Assembly: GCA_001510575.1 (NCBI GenBank)
Contig: LNGK01000010.1
Location: 372,001 to 436,000, forward strand
DNA from: Knoxdaviesia capensis
Taxonomy: Eukaryota; Ascomycota; Sordariomycetes; Microascales; Gondwanamycetaceae
Reading direction: 5' to 3'
DNA: 64,000 nt
Shown here: positions 47,582-60,156 of the stretch, piece by piece
Layout: every line of letters starts with the position of its first letter
Position numbering within the stretch: position 1 is the first letter of the stretch
Made by a program: the position numbers and the translations under genes
Notes under the pieces: model-generated
Databases searched by the model: none
Seen by the model: only the letters and a program-made list of their open reading frames with translations
What the model was told of the DNA's origin: nothing

Positions 47582-48887
47582 TTCTTGCATTCTCTCCATG
47601 TGCATCTTCACCTCCAACTCTTCTCTAGACAGCGCCGTGGCTTATGTGTCGTGGGACTGATATCGGCACGAGATGCTGTCTTGTGAAGGAGAATTACTTC
47701 CTGAGGGAGAGAGATGACGAGGTGCAGGAGGAGGGAGGAGGAAAAGGAGACAAATGATACATGACCACATGTGCCTGCTTGAGTTTTGTGTTATTGTCTT
47801 CGTGAATTCGTCTACCGTGGGCTGTTGCCCCCCATTCCTCGCCTTTCGCTGACTTCAAGCTTTTTGGTGTGTTTGACCAGCCGGAATGAATACACGGACA
47901 TTTCGACTCTAGGTCTGGCTTCAGGTCCGGGTTATCTTCTCTCATGGAATCGAACAAGCGTAGGTGTTTCCCGAGATTTCGTCCACTAACGGATATGGGC
48001 ATTCTAGATACGGAGAGAACCATGGCACCGAAAACGAAAGTCCGGCCGCCGGTCGCGGGGAACGAGCATATCACACGCTGTTGGAGATTGGTCTATTGGC
48101 CGAGTAAGAAGTCAAGTTATTTATCCAAAGATACGGAGTGCGGATTTCCCTTTCTCGACAAACCTGTCAGCGAGCGCGAGACCTTAAGGGAACCTGTATC
48201 GCTATGCTAGTGGCGTACATGTTAGATATGCCATGTATCTCTGTTGCCCACATGTAGATGCCGCCTTTCGCCTTTATTTTCGTTATATTTTCCTTCCCGC
48301 GTCCTTTCACGGTTTGCGCTGCTTCTCCCCTTTTTCACTTACTTTTCCTGTGTTTGCGCTGCAAATACGTAAGGGATAACAGAACTAATAGAACCCTGGG
48401 ATAGAATAAAGAAAAGGATCTAGCGTTAGCCGGTAATACGCCGCCTGTCGTTGCATCCTGGCCCCGGATTGCTGGAAACTCTCTCAAATAAGAGCTGACA
48501 GATTTTGCTTCTTTGATCCTGCTACACATGACGCAAGAGGTTCTATTGCATATTAGCAGGATGGGTAATAAATGGTAGCAGCATATTGGGGCTATCTTTG
48601 AACAGCACACTAATATTTCCCTCTTTTCGGCTGGCTCTGGCTGTCCGCTTCAATATATCATGCTTTGTAGTTTGTGGTGTGGAAGCATATGTCAGATTTC
48701 CCGTTGGGGCTGGATGTGTCTTTCGTGATGAGCCCGCTGTAATTCGGTACTTCCCCCTGTTACACCGAAATCTCTCGCTTCTGTATCTTGGGACGGACAT
48801 CATCAGCTGTTATTCCAAATTGCGCACCAGCTGGGTTTGCATATTCGGAAAGCATTGCGACACTGAAACCCGATCCACCCAAAATGG

Positions 48888-48913
48888 ATATATATATATA
48901 TATATATATATAT
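48888..48913. repeat. (AT)13 microsatellite
   Basis: Thirteen uninterrupted AT dinucleotides in an intergenic region. Confidence 0.95.
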
Positions 48914-51635
48914 CAATGATAAAAATGAGCCGACTGGGTTAAACCCTAACAGAGTTCCGACCTCAGAGGAGGATTACGGCGACTCTACCGCGCTGGCCGT
49001 GAATGTCCTTCTGGCCGGAATTCACAGATGGATACTTCCAAAAAAACAGTATCGCCGCCCTTCAGGGCAAATGGCGGTTTTGCAGCATCCCAAATCTGGC
49101 AAACGCCGCTGGTTGTTCAACCGTGTCGCACGGGCCGGCTGCAAAGTTAATGCCTTGTCTCGCTCGTGTTCCCAAGCTCTCCCGTCGTTTGCATCAACGA
49201 CTCCCACGAGAGACAAATATAAATGTGTCTGATGATGCCGGGCATTTGATCAACCTGCCCGCGGTGGCGGCCACCGGGTACTTTTTGGGGACCCCCTGAG
49301 TGCAGCCACCCAGCACCGTTGTGAATCTCTCTCGCTTGGCTTCCCGTTTTGGAGAAACTTCCGAAAGGGATCCGTCTTGACGGAAGTCGGCGTGATGGGT
49401 TGCACTCTTTCGCGGTGTCTCGTCAAAGGAGGTGGCCAGCTCCAGTTCAAGTGCCGGTGTGGGGTGTCCGGTCCGGGAGTGGCCTGGATATTTGGATCCG
49501 AGACTCCGAGAACCGGCGGCCGGGCGTGGTTGGGTGAACGATGAGGGGAGCGAGCGCGGTCTTGTCCCGAGAGAGACCGCCGTTGATGGGTTCACCGGAC
49601 TCTAGGAACGACCAGACACTGGCTGCATGTGTATAAACAAGCGCAATCACTCCTGGGTGACAGCTGTGTCGCGCGGCTCGTTGTCAAGAGAACAGCCGCG
49701 GATGAGCTTGAAGAAGACTGGGCATAGGGAGAGCTACCTTCTCAAAAAGAGGGCGACGACAAACCTCGCCGGCTCAGTCCATTCACGCGGGAGGAACAAG
49801 CGCTATGCATCGAGGTTGCAAGTGCCACGACAACCTTCCGGTAGCTTTCACTGAGAGAGCAAACACGCCGGGGACGTGGACGCTGTGAAAGCCCCGGGAA
49901 TGATAAGATCATGTCCCGAGAGCAAACGGCATCGCATTTGTGGGTTTCGGGAGTGTGGACGGAGTCAGACGTGCAGTGAAAGGAACCACACAAACTGAGC
50001 GAGATGTGTGCTGTTGCGCAACCTCCGGAGGGTCAAACGTGGCGTTCCCTCATCGCCGGGTGACAGCGACAACAGTGAGACACGGAGATTCGTGGAAGGG
50101 GAGATCTAGTCGTTGTAATCTTCCGGAGCCGCGAACCTGCGGATCACCGTACCTGGGCTAAAGCACGGACAAACGGTCAGGCACATAACACAAACCCGGA
50201 GTTTATCCGTCCACGGAGGCCATGAGATTCTAGACGCGGGAAATAGTTACAGGCCGGCAAAACATCGGCGTTTGGTTCTGTCCTCTTTGCCATCTGTCGA
50301 TATATCTTGTACTAAAGTACCATTGCCAGCTTACCCTCACACTTCAGGTTCAACAGCCCACAGGAACACGTTCGACCCACACCATCGACAATGTCCGATG
50401 CATGAAGATCCACGATGATGCACGGAAGCTGAGCACTCCGTTGCCCCCTCGAAGATAAAAATAAAAATTGACAGGCCGAGTGTTTCCAAGGCTCTTACAC
50501 TTTCTTTTTCTTTTTTTGACTGGTGGCCCAAGCCTTTTCATCCCAACCCCTGACCCGTGTAAGGATTCGGGACGGTTCTGCGTTTCAGAGTGCCGCATTA
50601 TCTGCAGGTTTCCCGGCCAGTCATTGGTGTGGCAGGGCCTCACAGCATGAACGGCACCTTATTACGCTTTAGAAAAGGGTGGTTTGGCATGCCTCACGGG
50701 TACTTGGCCCTTTGCGGCTCCGTTGCGGCGGCGTGCAGGTACCTCCTCCTAACGCATACCTCTGGTCGCCCCCTCCCATATATCTCAGACCCGGCGAGGA
50801 TGTGCTGTTAGCTGGACGGATTCCTGCTCCCAGAGTGTGACCTTTCAACCTGCCAGTCTATCCCATGATTAGGTTACACTTAGACTGGGCTCGGGGGGTT
50901 TCCTTTTCTTGCTTGTCGTTGTCCCCATAACCTTGCTGAGGCCAAACTGCGCTGTGTTCTGCCACTCGATACGCTGTCTCTCCCTGTGTCTCTGTGTCTC
51001 TCTCTACCGACGTCGAGGGTTTGAGAGGGAAACAAAGTATGATCTTCACGCTCAAACCAAACTGGAGAGTGACTGTTTCCCACCCGTGTCCACTGGACTA
51101 CAGCCTGCGGAAATAAAGGGTAAACCGTAAAGAAAAGAAAAGAAAAAAAAAGGTGACGGGGTGTGTTCCCGTGCACCCAGTAAAGCGTGTAAGACGATGT
51201 TCATGCTTGGTAGAGACGATCCTGCCGAGTCCTTCTTCTATGTGTGATGTTCTTCTTTCCTTCTCTTGTTGTGTTTTTCGTTCTGTTACTCTCCTTCTTC
51301 TTCTTTTCTTTTCTTGTTTTTCTGTAATCGAATTTTTCACGGTAAAAAAAGACTTGCCTTCGTATCACCAACTTCTATTGGTACGAATTTGTCGCTGTGC
51401 TGGGACCAACTATTCGATTCAGTTTACCTTTCCGTTCTTTCGCTCTCTCTCTTAACTATTTTTTTTGCTTGACTTTGCTGGTTCTTGTTCTTACTGGTTT
51501 CTTCTCTTTTGATTATCTCTTCTCTGAATTCTTCACGATCTCTCTCTGAACCTGTTCTCTTTCCTTGACTTATCTCGACACGACTCGATCATCCTCGTCA
51601 CCTTAGTTTCGAACTTCAACACAACTGTCTTCACA

Positions 51636-52328
51636 ATGGCTATTCCTGTCCTTCCTATCATCCGTGGTCTGCAGCTGCTGCTGGCGTTGGCCACAGTGAG
51701 CTTGTCAGCAGTTGGTAAGAGCGAAACCCTGTGCCGACGAGAGTCTAGATCCGGCGCTGGGAAGCCGGCCGGAGACGACGGCTGAACAACCGACCGCACG
51801 GGCACTTTTACTAACATGACCCGCACAACACCTCTAGTTGCCAACTGGTACAACACTCAATTGACAGTGGCTGCGCCGTCGATGGTCAACTTCCTCATCT
51901 TCGCCTCGGTGTTCTCCATAGTGTCGCTGCTATACCTCGAGATCGTGCCTCGCTATGCGCCGAAGGGTAAGTCTTCCCCCACGACAACGTGACGATAGGC
52001 GGTGTTGCAGACGTCGGTTAAGAAACATTCCTACTAACACGCGCGCCTTGTCTCGATCGCAACAGCTTCGCATCCCTACCCTGCCATCGCCATGGAGGGT
52101 CTCACCGTCCTGTTCTGGTTCGCCGGCTTCATCTCGTTCTCCGTCTTCCTGACCCGCCTCGCCTTCTGCCTCGGCCCCATCTGCCAGTCGGCCCGCGCCG
52201 CCTGCGTGTTCGGCGGCCTCGAGTTCGGCATGTGGGGCGTGACCCTGGCCTTCATGGTCAAGGACGTCTTCAAGCTGGACCTTCGGAAACCCTCCGGCCC
52301 GGCCCCCATGATGAAGGAGGTTGCTTAA
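51636..52328 (+). CDS. MARVEL-domain integral membrane protein
   Basis: Three exons: 51636-51714, 51838-51966, 52066-52328, giving 156 aa. Introns have CTAAC branch sites (ACTAACATG; TACTAACAC). Four hydrophobic segments are visible: about residues 5-25 (PIIRGLQLLLALATVSLSAVV), 38-58 (MVNFLIFASVFSIVSLLYL), 80-98 (LTVLFWFAGFISFSVFLTR) and 105-128. This is the MARVEL four-helix arrangement, with the RGLQL start on helix 1 and the small loop Cys residues (FCLGPICQSARAAC). Fungal relatives include the Nce102/Fhn1 eisosome and non-classical-export proteins and many uncharacterised MARVEL proteins. The short cytosolic tail ends LRKPSGPAPMMKEVA. Plasma-membrane domain organisation is the likely role by family; the exact subfamily is not determined. 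Confidence 0.82.
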
Positions 52329-55037
52329 GCGGCTGCTTTCCCCCCACCGGTTGAACCGACATCTGTCCAGTACCACCAGCCGACCGTGCCACTCCCGGCA
52401 GTGAACACGGAGGCTCCGGATAGACGACATCATAGACAGCATGCACGCCGATAGACACTCGGAGAGTGCGGATCGACCTCGACTTGACGACACCGATATC
52501 AGTGCCGACTTGTATATAAACTCCACAAAACCCCTTTTAATGACGACGGCCACGATGTCCACCTGGGTCCGGCCATCGCAAGAGCTTTACTATCTCCCCC
52601 CGCTGGCGACGGAGCGCCCACGACGACCTTTTGATGTTTCCGACTAGGCATAAAACGAACAGAATGAGAATGGCGACTGGTCAGCAGGCGGCAGGCATCC
52701 CTGAAACACCACATAAGAAAAACACAACAGAAAATGATATTCATATATTTCAAAGGACAAGATCCTTTTTGGGTTCTTTGGGGGACGGCGGCTGGGTATG
52801 GACGATCTGGGACGGGTTCAGTTTCCTGTGTCTTGTTTCTGGGACATGGTCACGGAAGGACAGTTCAAATTGCCTTGCTTTACTGTAGCTGGTGCTACTG
52901 GTAAGGTTAAACGATGTATTTTGCTTTTTTTGTACGGCGTAGAGTGGCAGATATCTCTGGTTTTCATTTTTCTTTCATCCTTCTTCCATTTTCTCTCTCT
53001 CTCTTTTTAAGTAGTACTTTTCATTTTTTCATGCCATCAAGAAATTTCATCTCCTACTGTGTTCCGGTTCTGATTTCCGGTCTCCGGGCACGGGTGCGGA
53101 CGGAGGAAGTCCGCGGTAGCGGCCTATGCCCAAGTTGCGCGGCCGGGGCCAGGCTGGCGGTGGAGATTCTGAGAGTGAGACTCTGATACGGCTTTGCTCT
53201 GGCTAGGGCTGATACAGGGCTGGACATTCCAATACGGCATGTAGTGATAAATGGGTGTGATTGGGAGATAGAAAAGGACATTGCTAAACTCTACTATTGG
53301 CGATGCATGGAAGTCTTTCTATCAGCCGGACGCCCTCCCGGAGATGCCTTGGTCATGATAATGCTGGCGGACGGCACGGGGTAGGGGGATGGTAAGAAGT
53401 ATCAGACGGACTTTGAGTGAGGCCCATCGGGTGTTGAAGAGTGTCTTGTGAGAAGGTGAAGCATCCCCTTCCCTTCTCTAGAGAATTAAGTATGTTGTCG
53501 TTGCGAGATTGGGCCGTGTTAGGGTTTGGGTCCGGAGGAACGGGCCGTGCGGTGAGACTTTAGCACGGACTACTTGCTGCAGTTTTGCTAGTGATGCACA
53601 GTTAATGCGGGGTAGTCCAGACTGTACGCGGACCCCTCCCAACCCTTACTCGCTGCAGTTCGGGTTGGGAGTGACAAGTTCCATATAGGAACGCCTGTGG
53701 TCTCCAGGCAATTAAGCACGAGGGTTATGTATTTTCTCCTAAAGCCGGCTATAAGGACCAGAAAACAAACACAAACGATAAACTGACGACAATGAGGAGA
53801 TTCCAGATTTTGTCCCGCTGTCTTAAAAAAACGCAACCAGCACCCATTCTTGCGCCATTGCTTGCTTGCCTAGGTCCTCGGATCTTCCCTGCATGGCTCT
53901 AGAACCAATCGAGGCAGAGCTGAAGCAGATACAGCTCGAGGTCTGCTGTTTCTTTTTGGCCTTGTCACAATATGGCGAACGGGGGGGGGCCAGCCAGCCA
54001 ATGTATCTGGGGGGAGTCTTAGTGGCTGGAAGGATTGGATCTCGTAAGAGAAAAGGTTAACGATGAGGAGTAAAAAAGGGAATAAGTGATATAGAGAAAA
54101 AAAGGACAAAAAAATTATGAAGGTCTAGAAGGGGAAAAACCTAGAGAAAAGTCAGACGTGCTGGGCTGATCTTGCTCTCAAGTGGCGATGACGTGCTTTG
54201 AAAAAAGAAAAACCTAAAAAAACTCCCCCTAACACCCCACTACAACCAAAAAATGGAAAAAGCTCCCCTCGAATGTGATAGCTAAATTTTCTGAGAGTGG
54301 CTGGAATCATTTCTATTCGGGGTCGTATCTCTCTCTGTCTCGAGAGGAGCGGTGGCTTCCTCGGAAAAAGAAATCTGTCTCTTCAGGGTTCGCCCACACC
54401 CGCGCCCTCTCAGGGACCAGAGGACACGAAAGAACGCGTTGTTGCCAGCTTCAATCAGCTTCGGGCAGTTTCTAACTAGGGCTGCCGGATATTCGGGGGA
54501 GGGGACTTCGCCCAAACTTACACGATAGATGGATGCTGGGCGGAGAATTGGAGAGAGAGTGTAAGTGTGTGTGTGGGGGGGGTAGTTAAAACGACAAGAA
54601 AAGAAACGAAAGTCAGGACGGCGACACGGGGACCTTGGAGGGCGATGTTGTGCTTGGTTTATATGCAGGGTACCACTCCAAAATGCTACGCGAACACTCC
54701 TCTACACCACCAATGGGGAATAGCTGATAGCTGTGCAGCTTGTTGGAGATGTTCTAACAACGAGTGGAGAGCACGACAAAAAAACTCATGGAATGAACGG
54801 GTTGGACAAGTGCCCTCCAGAGCTAAGGAAGGAGTCGGCCTGTGCTTTCTGGATGCTATATGGCAATGGTATAAATTGAGCCGATATCGCCTGCTGGCGT
54901 TGTCTAGTGCTACCGGATTTTCTCTCTCTCTCCTAGCCTTTCTTCTTCTTCGTCTTCTTCTCTCTTCTCTGTCTTGGTAATCTCTCCCGATCATCTTCTC
55001 TCTCTCGTCTTTTCCTGTACTACTAGTTGGTCCTCAG

Positions 55038-55088
<51 letters not shown>

Positions 55089-55113
55089 CAATCTTCCCTC
55101 TCCATCTTTCACA
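52329..55113. other. Intergenic region and leader of the sulfhydrylase gene
   Basis: 2.8 kb with no supported gene. It contains TTAGGGTTTGGG at 53519-53530. The last ~210 bases are CT-rich with a (CT)23 tract ending 29 bases before the next start codon. Short frames have no motifs. Confidence 0.5.
55039..55084 (+). repeat. (CT)23 microsatellite in the 5' leader of the sulfhydrylase gene
   Basis: Uninterrupted CT dinucleotides ending 29 bases before the ATG at 55114. In fungi, CT tracts at this position mark the transcription start/leader region. Length variation could alter start-site choice or translation, which is inference. Confidence 0.92.
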
Positions 55114-56911
55114 ATGTCTCAGAAGTTCGAGACTCTGCAGCTCCACGCTGGGTACGTTGCTCCCACGCGATATTTCCGAACATCTACATGTAATACTGAC
55201 TCTTCAACAGCCAGGAACCTGATCCGGCCACCAACTCCCGCGCTGTTCCCATCTATGCCACCTCTGTGAGTACACATATCGCCAAGACCTAAGATATAGG
55301 CGGTGCTATATCCACATTTACCCTAGAAAAATGCGAAGCTGACCTGCGAATTGCTGTGTACATTAGAGCTTCGTCTTCAACGACTCGGCCCACGGCGCGC
55401 GGTTGTTCGGCCTGAAGGAGTTCGGCAACATCTACAGCCGGATCATGAACGTGAGTTTAGAACCCCTCTCTAGAAAAAAAACTAAATTGGCCGGGCCGGC
55501 CGCCACCAGTTTCGACTTGGGTCAAAACAAGCAAAACGTCCGATGTCTAACCCTCGACTTATACCTGAGGTGTAGCCCACTGTCGATGTCTTTGAGAAGC
55601 GCGTGGCGGCCCTCGAGGGAGGCGTGGCTGCTCTGGCCACATCGTCGGGCCAGGCCGCCCAGTTCATCGCCATCGGCACCGTGGCCTCGGCCGGCGACAA
55701 CATCGTCTCGACCACCAACCTGTACGGCGGCACCTACAACCAGCTCAAGGTGCTCCTGCCGCGCTTTGGCATCTCCACCAAGTTTGTTGCTGGCGACGAC
55801 GCGGCTGCGCTGGCGGCGGCTATCGATGAGAAGACCAAGGCCGTGTATGTCGAGAGCATCGGAAACCCGCGCTACAACGTGCCTGACCTTGAGGCCATTG
55901 CCAAGGTTGCCCACGATGCTGGCGTTCCTCTGATTGTGAGTTTGCTTTTTGCCTACTGCTGGACCCAGACACTGTGCTGACGCTCCACGTGTGATACTCC
56001 AAACCAGGTCGACAACACCTTCGGCGCAGGCGGCTACTTCATCCGCCCCATCGAGCACGGCGCCGACATCGTGGTGCACTCAGCAACCAAGTGGATCGGT
56101 GGCCACGGCACAACCATTGGCGGTGTGATTGTCGACAGCGGCAAGTTCAACTGGGGCGCGCACGCCGCACGCTTCCCGGAAATGGTCGAGCCGGCGCCGG
56201 GCTACCACGGGCTCAAGTTCTGGGAGACCTTCGGCCCCATCACCTTCATCATCCGCGCCCGCGTCGAGGTGCTGCGCGATCTCGGCGCCACGCTGAACCC
56301 GTTCGCCGCCCAGCAGCTGATCATCGGCCTCGAGACCCTCAGCCTCCGCGCCGAGCGCCACGGCCAGAACGCGCTCGCCCTGGCCAAGTGGCTCGAGGCC
56401 AACCCCGCCGTCAGCTGGGTGTCGTACCCCGGCCTCGAGAGCCACCCGTACCACGCCAACGCCAAGCGCTATCTGCCGCGGGGCTCCGGCGGAGTCCTGA
56501 GCTTCGGTGTCAAGGGCACCGGTGATGTGGGCAGCAAGGTGGTGGACGGTTTCAAGCTGATTTCAAACCTGGCCAACGTTGGCGACTCGAAGACTCTGGC
56601 CATCCAGTAAGTACAGCCATCGTTGCTTTGGCAGAGACTGTTTTCTTTCGCTTGCTAACAATTTCAAAAAGCCCCTGGTCGACCACCCACGAGCAGCTCA
56701 ACGACGAGGAGAAGGTTCTCTCGGGTGTGACCGAGGTACGTACCAACATTATCTCCGTGCATATATTGCTTCTTGACCTTCACATCCAACTAACGCTGGA
56801 AATTCTTACCTATCATAGGATCTCATTCGTATCTCTGTTGGTACCGAACACATCGACGACATCATCGCCGACTTTGAGCAGTCGTTTGCTGCTCTCGCCG
56901 CGTCCAGCTAA
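55114..56911 (+). CDS. cysD: O-acetylhomoserine sulfhydrylase (PLP-dependent, Cys/Met metabolism)
   Basis: Seven exons: 55114-55151, 55211-55265, 55367-55450, 55576-55935, 56008-56606, 56672-56735, 56819-56911; 430 aa, close to the usual ~430-440. The enzyme joins sulfide to O-acetylhomoserine to give homocysteine. Family marks in order: [33 protein letters not shown]; the MN-PTVDVFEKRVAALEGG block; ATSSGQAAQ phosphate-binding loop; GDNIVSTTNLYGGTYNQ; ESIGNPRYNVPDLEAIA; VDNTFGAGG with the pyridine-N Asp (D181); and the PLP lysine in HSATKWIGGHG (K207). The large RFPEMVEPAPGYHG loop and C-terminal IRISVGTEHIDDIIADFEQ are typical of the sulfhydrylase subgroup rather than of cystathionine lyases. 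Fungal homologues are called Met17 or CysD. Transcription in relatives is sulfur-controlled; no site was mapped here. Confidence 0.94.
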
Positions 56912-57413
56912 ACGCGACCAGCGAAACCGAACATATACACCTAAAATACCCCTATGTAAAGAAGAAATGACCACCAATGGATAATTGCGTATCTAAAACG
57001 AAACATTTATGAAGTCGAGTTCATAGAAATTGAGATTTTGAAGTACCCTTGTAGGTAAATTGTGAATGCGTTGTCGTGAAGCCCATGGAGGAGAACGTGT
57101 AGACAGACTCAGGAGGAAATTGAAAGTCACAAGCCTGAACAACCCTAAGAATGATATTAGGGTTCCGATAAGATAAATGCTGTTATCGATAGAGACCGCG
57201 CTAGCCCTGTTTTGGTACTTTGGCAATCGCCATCGTGGTCAGAGTTGCAGTAACGAGGAGACGAAACTTCACCACCAAAGTCCGCCCATCCCCATTCCAT
57301 CGCCAGAAACTGAATTGATATCACCAATATATCATTGTGGCCCTCAATATTGTATTAGCCTCCCTATTTTCGCGACAACACCCAGCGACCCGATCCCGCT
57401 CCCTTCCCCCAAC
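56912..57413. promoter_or_regulatory. Intergenic promoter of EMC7 with inverted teloboxes
   Basis: 502 bases between two + strand genes. They contain an outward-facing telobox pair (listed separately) about 250 bases before the EMC7 start and no open frame with protein character. Confidence 0.5.
57141..57164. promoter_or_regulatory. Inverted telobox pair upstream of EMC7
   Basis: AACCCTAA, an 8-base spacer, then TTAGGGTT: perfect inverted 8-base arms about 250 bases before the EMC7 ATG. Such elements bind telobox-recognising Myb factors in other fungi. The symmetry suggests a dimer site, but this is inference. Confidence 0.5.
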
Positions 57414-58361
57414 ATGCGTTTCTCCACCCTCGTCGCAGCGGTATTACCCGCCCTCGCGGCCGCCTCGGCGCCGTCGACCACCGTCACCTTCACCGTGCCG
57501 GTAACGCCGAACCTGGTGCCGAACGCGGCGCTGCTGGCGCCGACGACGCAGATGACGCTGGTGCGCGCGGGCGCAGCCACGAAGCGCGCGCTGCTGACGC
57601 CCGCGAACCTGTTCGTGTTCGAGAACGTGACGGCGGGGTCGTACCTCGCCGAGGTGCGGTGTCCGACGGTGACGTTCCTGTCGCTGCGCGTCGACGTGGT
57701 GCCGAGTGTGGCGGAGGACGGCGCGGCGGCGCTGGAGGTCGCCGCGTGGGAGACGTTCCGCGGCAATGATTGGGGGAATAAGGGGTCCGAGGCGCCCAAG
57801 GCGCTCGGCGGCGCGGCGTTCCAGATCCGGCCGTATGTGCCGAAGCTGTACTTCACCGACAGAGCTACGTGTGAGTTTTTTCTTTTTCTTTTTCTTTCTT
57901 TCGGCGTTCTGGGTGTCTCTCTGTGTGTTTTGGGGGACTGGTACTAACGTTGCTGGATCTCATGTGCAGTCTCCGTTTTCTCGCTTCTCAAGAGCCCGAT
58001 GATCCTCATGAGCGTGGTGTCCCTCGTCCTGGTCATGGGCCTGCCTCGCCTTCTCGACAGCAGTAAGACTTCCTTCCCGTTTCCCTCGTGACCGAGTCTC
58101 TTTCTAGACCTCTTGAGCTCATTACAACCCCCCTCCCTTCCCCTAAAGCACACCCCGATAACTAACCATTACTCTCGTGCTTCAGTGGACCCCGAAATGC
58201 GCGCCGACTTCGAGGCCCAGCAGCGCTCCAACCCCGTCAACGCCCTCATGGGCAACTCGCAGAACGTCGATGTGGCCGGATATCTTGCGGGCTCGAAAAA
58301 GAAACCCGAGGCTGCTGGCAAGGCCGGCAAGAAGGACACTGGTGGTGTGCGGAGAGGCTAA
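57414..58361 (+). CDS. EMC7: ER membrane protein complex subunit 7 (EMC7/Sop4)
   Basis: Three exons: 57414-57870, 57970-58062, 58186-58361, giving 241 aa. EMC7 is a lumenal-facing subunit of the ER membrane complex, which inserts tail-anchored and multipass proteins. The N-terminus is a signal peptide (MRFSTLVAAVLPALAAASA). A beta-sandwich lumenal domain follows, with the family strand pattern TPANLFVFENVTAGSYLAEV and RCPTVTFLSLRVDVV, then AWETFRGNDWGNKG and FQIRPYVPKLYF. Exon 2 encodes the single membrane helix (SPMILMSVVSLVLVMGLPRLL). The cytosolic tail starts MDPEMRADFEAQQRSN and ends in a basic Lys/Gly-rich stretch. This domain order is specific for the DUF2012/EMC7 family. The ATG fits the signal peptide; upstream in-frame codons do not improve it. 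Confidence 0.93.
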
Positions 58362-59047
58362 GTGCTAAACAGTCAGGAAAGTTCATGGGTCCTCTTTATT
58401 GAAAGCGTGCACGTTGGGTGACGGGCGAGATCCGGAGGTTTGATCTGTTTGGTGCGATTCTTAAGATAGACTCTTTTTTTTTATTGTTTACATCTTTGCA
58501 CGGAAGTATAGACATGGCTTGGATTGATGAGTACTGTTCAAAGTATCTATTCAGTATGGACCCGGGGGTGTTCTCGATGCTCAAATTTTAATTGTCTCTG
58601 CATATGTCGTGTAGCTGTTCTGTAGTAACGTGTGGGCAGAGTGAATAAATACACAAAGGAGAAGCAAGCAGCCAAAACAGAGTAAAGTGAATTAACGGTA
58701 CGCAAACGACAAAACCCAGTAAATCCCACCCACTCCATGAGAACATCAGAAACTAATTTGGAGATCAAAATCGTGAAACAAAGGGATAGAAATGATATGG
58801 AAACGAAAACGTGAAACGGCATTTAAACGAGGCAGACACAATCTGGATCGAGGCCAGAGCTGGAGAAGGCCCAAGAGCGAAGTGAGTGGGCAGTAAAGAA
58901 GGGACATCAAAGTGTAGAAAAACAGGAAGTGCAGCGACGAAACACAAAATACATAGGCTAGCTAACTGACCGCTGTTCATCCGCCGTCTGCCAACACCTA
59001 GTAAGACGATTAGAGGAGAATCGTCGATTCAGAGAGCTGGGCTAAGT
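58362..59047. other. Convergent 3' flanks of EMC7 and the WW-domain gene
   Basis: 686 bases between facing stop codons. The sequence has T runs after EMC7 and A-rich stretches on the WW-gene side. No supportable frame. Confidence 0.6.
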
Positions 59048-60156
59048 TTAGAAATCACCGCCGCCATCATCGAAGCCGTCCTCTGTAAGAAGCAAACAGA
59101 ACGTGGTTAGTAAATCGTGCACACGTAGAGTATAGAGGACAAGTGTCAAACGACTTGTGGGGAGCAGGGGGAAGAAGGGATAAGAAACTTACGGTATCCG
59201 TCCTGGTAGGAATCCTCATTCGAGTCGGAGATGGCGTGACCGATCAGCGCACCACCAACGAGACCGGCACCGAGACCCAGCGCCGCACCACCAGCCATGC
59301 CCATGCCACCGCCGCCGCTCTTACGCGGCGGCTGCTGGTAGCCACCGCCATAGCCGCCCTGCGGGGGGTATCCGCCTCCATACGGGGCACCGCCGTAGCC
59401 GGGCTGCGGCGGGTACTGCTGGCCATACATCGGCTGTCCGTAGGCGGGCTGGCCGCCGTAGTAGCCGCCGGGGGGTCCGTAGGCGGGCTGCGGTGCGCCG
59501 TAACCCTGCTGCTGGGGGTATCCGCCGCCGGGGTAGCCGCCGCCGTGGCTGGAGCCCATCGAGCTGGTTTTCGACTGCGTTTTGCCAAGCAGCTTGCCGA
59601 ACAGGCCACCCGACTTACCGCCACTGCGGTCGGCCGTGGCGCCCACCGGCGGTTGCTGCTGGTATTGATGCGACTGCTGGGCCGCGCGCGCGTTCTCCTG
59701 CTCTTGCAGCTGGCGGGCTAGCCGGGCGTCGTCGGACTCGGTGGCGGCAGCGGGGGCCGGGTTGGAAGTCTCGTACGGGTTCTTCTTCTCGTCGGTCGGG
59801 GCAGCACCGCCGCTGGGGGTGTATCCGGGAGGGGCGTCATCGGGGCGGGTCTCCGCGGGAGGGATAGCGGGGACAGTGGGCTTCTCCCATTGCGACGCCT
59901 TGGTATAGAGGTTGACGTAGAACCTGGAGAGAGAGAGAGACACGGGTGTTAGTACATGCGTTTGGTCTGTAGACTAATGAGACAAAGATCGGAGATGAGT
60001 CTAGAATCAGAGTGGTGATCTGTCTTCACACACTAACCCCGCAAGAGGATTGACTCACCATTCCTTGTACTGGTCATTCCACCGCGCGGCCCATCCGGGA
60101 GGGACTTCGGGCGCCTTCGGAGGCGGCGGACCAGCGGGAGGAGCGAAATCGGCCAT
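59048..60156 (-). CDS. WW-domain protein with Gly/Tyr/Pro/Gln-rich tail (WWM1-like)
   Basis: Three exons on the minus strand: 60156-60059, 59923-59193, 59082-59048, giving 287 aa. The first intron follows the first bases of a Trp codon inside the WW domain. The domain runs from about residues 19-50, PEVPPGWAARWNDQYKEWFY to SQWEKPTVP, with the two signature tryptophans and terminal Pro. A linker with a helical QLQEQENARAAQQ segment follows. The tail consists of repeated GYGAPQ/GGYPPQGGYGG-type units, then a Gly/Ala-rich hydrophobic patch (GAALGLGAGLVGGALIGHAI) found at the C-termini of fungal WWM1-like and glycine-zipper proteins. The last exon gives the acidic end DGFDDGGGDF. WW domains bind Pro-rich ligands such as PPxY; partners are not identifiable here. 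Yeast Wwm1 interacts with metacaspase Mca1, so a stress role is possible. Confidence 0.85.

Larger units (their letters stand above)
46722..51635. other. Gene-poor region with a chitinase relic
   Basis: 4.9 kb with no intact gene. It begins with a T-rich 3' flank for the QutR-like gene and a TTAGGGTTGGGGTT motif at 47147-47160. It holds a GH18 chitinase fragment, a (AT)13 tract and a telobox-like GGGTTAAACCCTAAC at 48937-48951. The final 300-400 bases (51230-51635) are CT-rich and likely form the leader of the MARVEL gene. Other frames, such as those at 49.0-49.6 kb, show no family signature. Confidence 0.55.
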
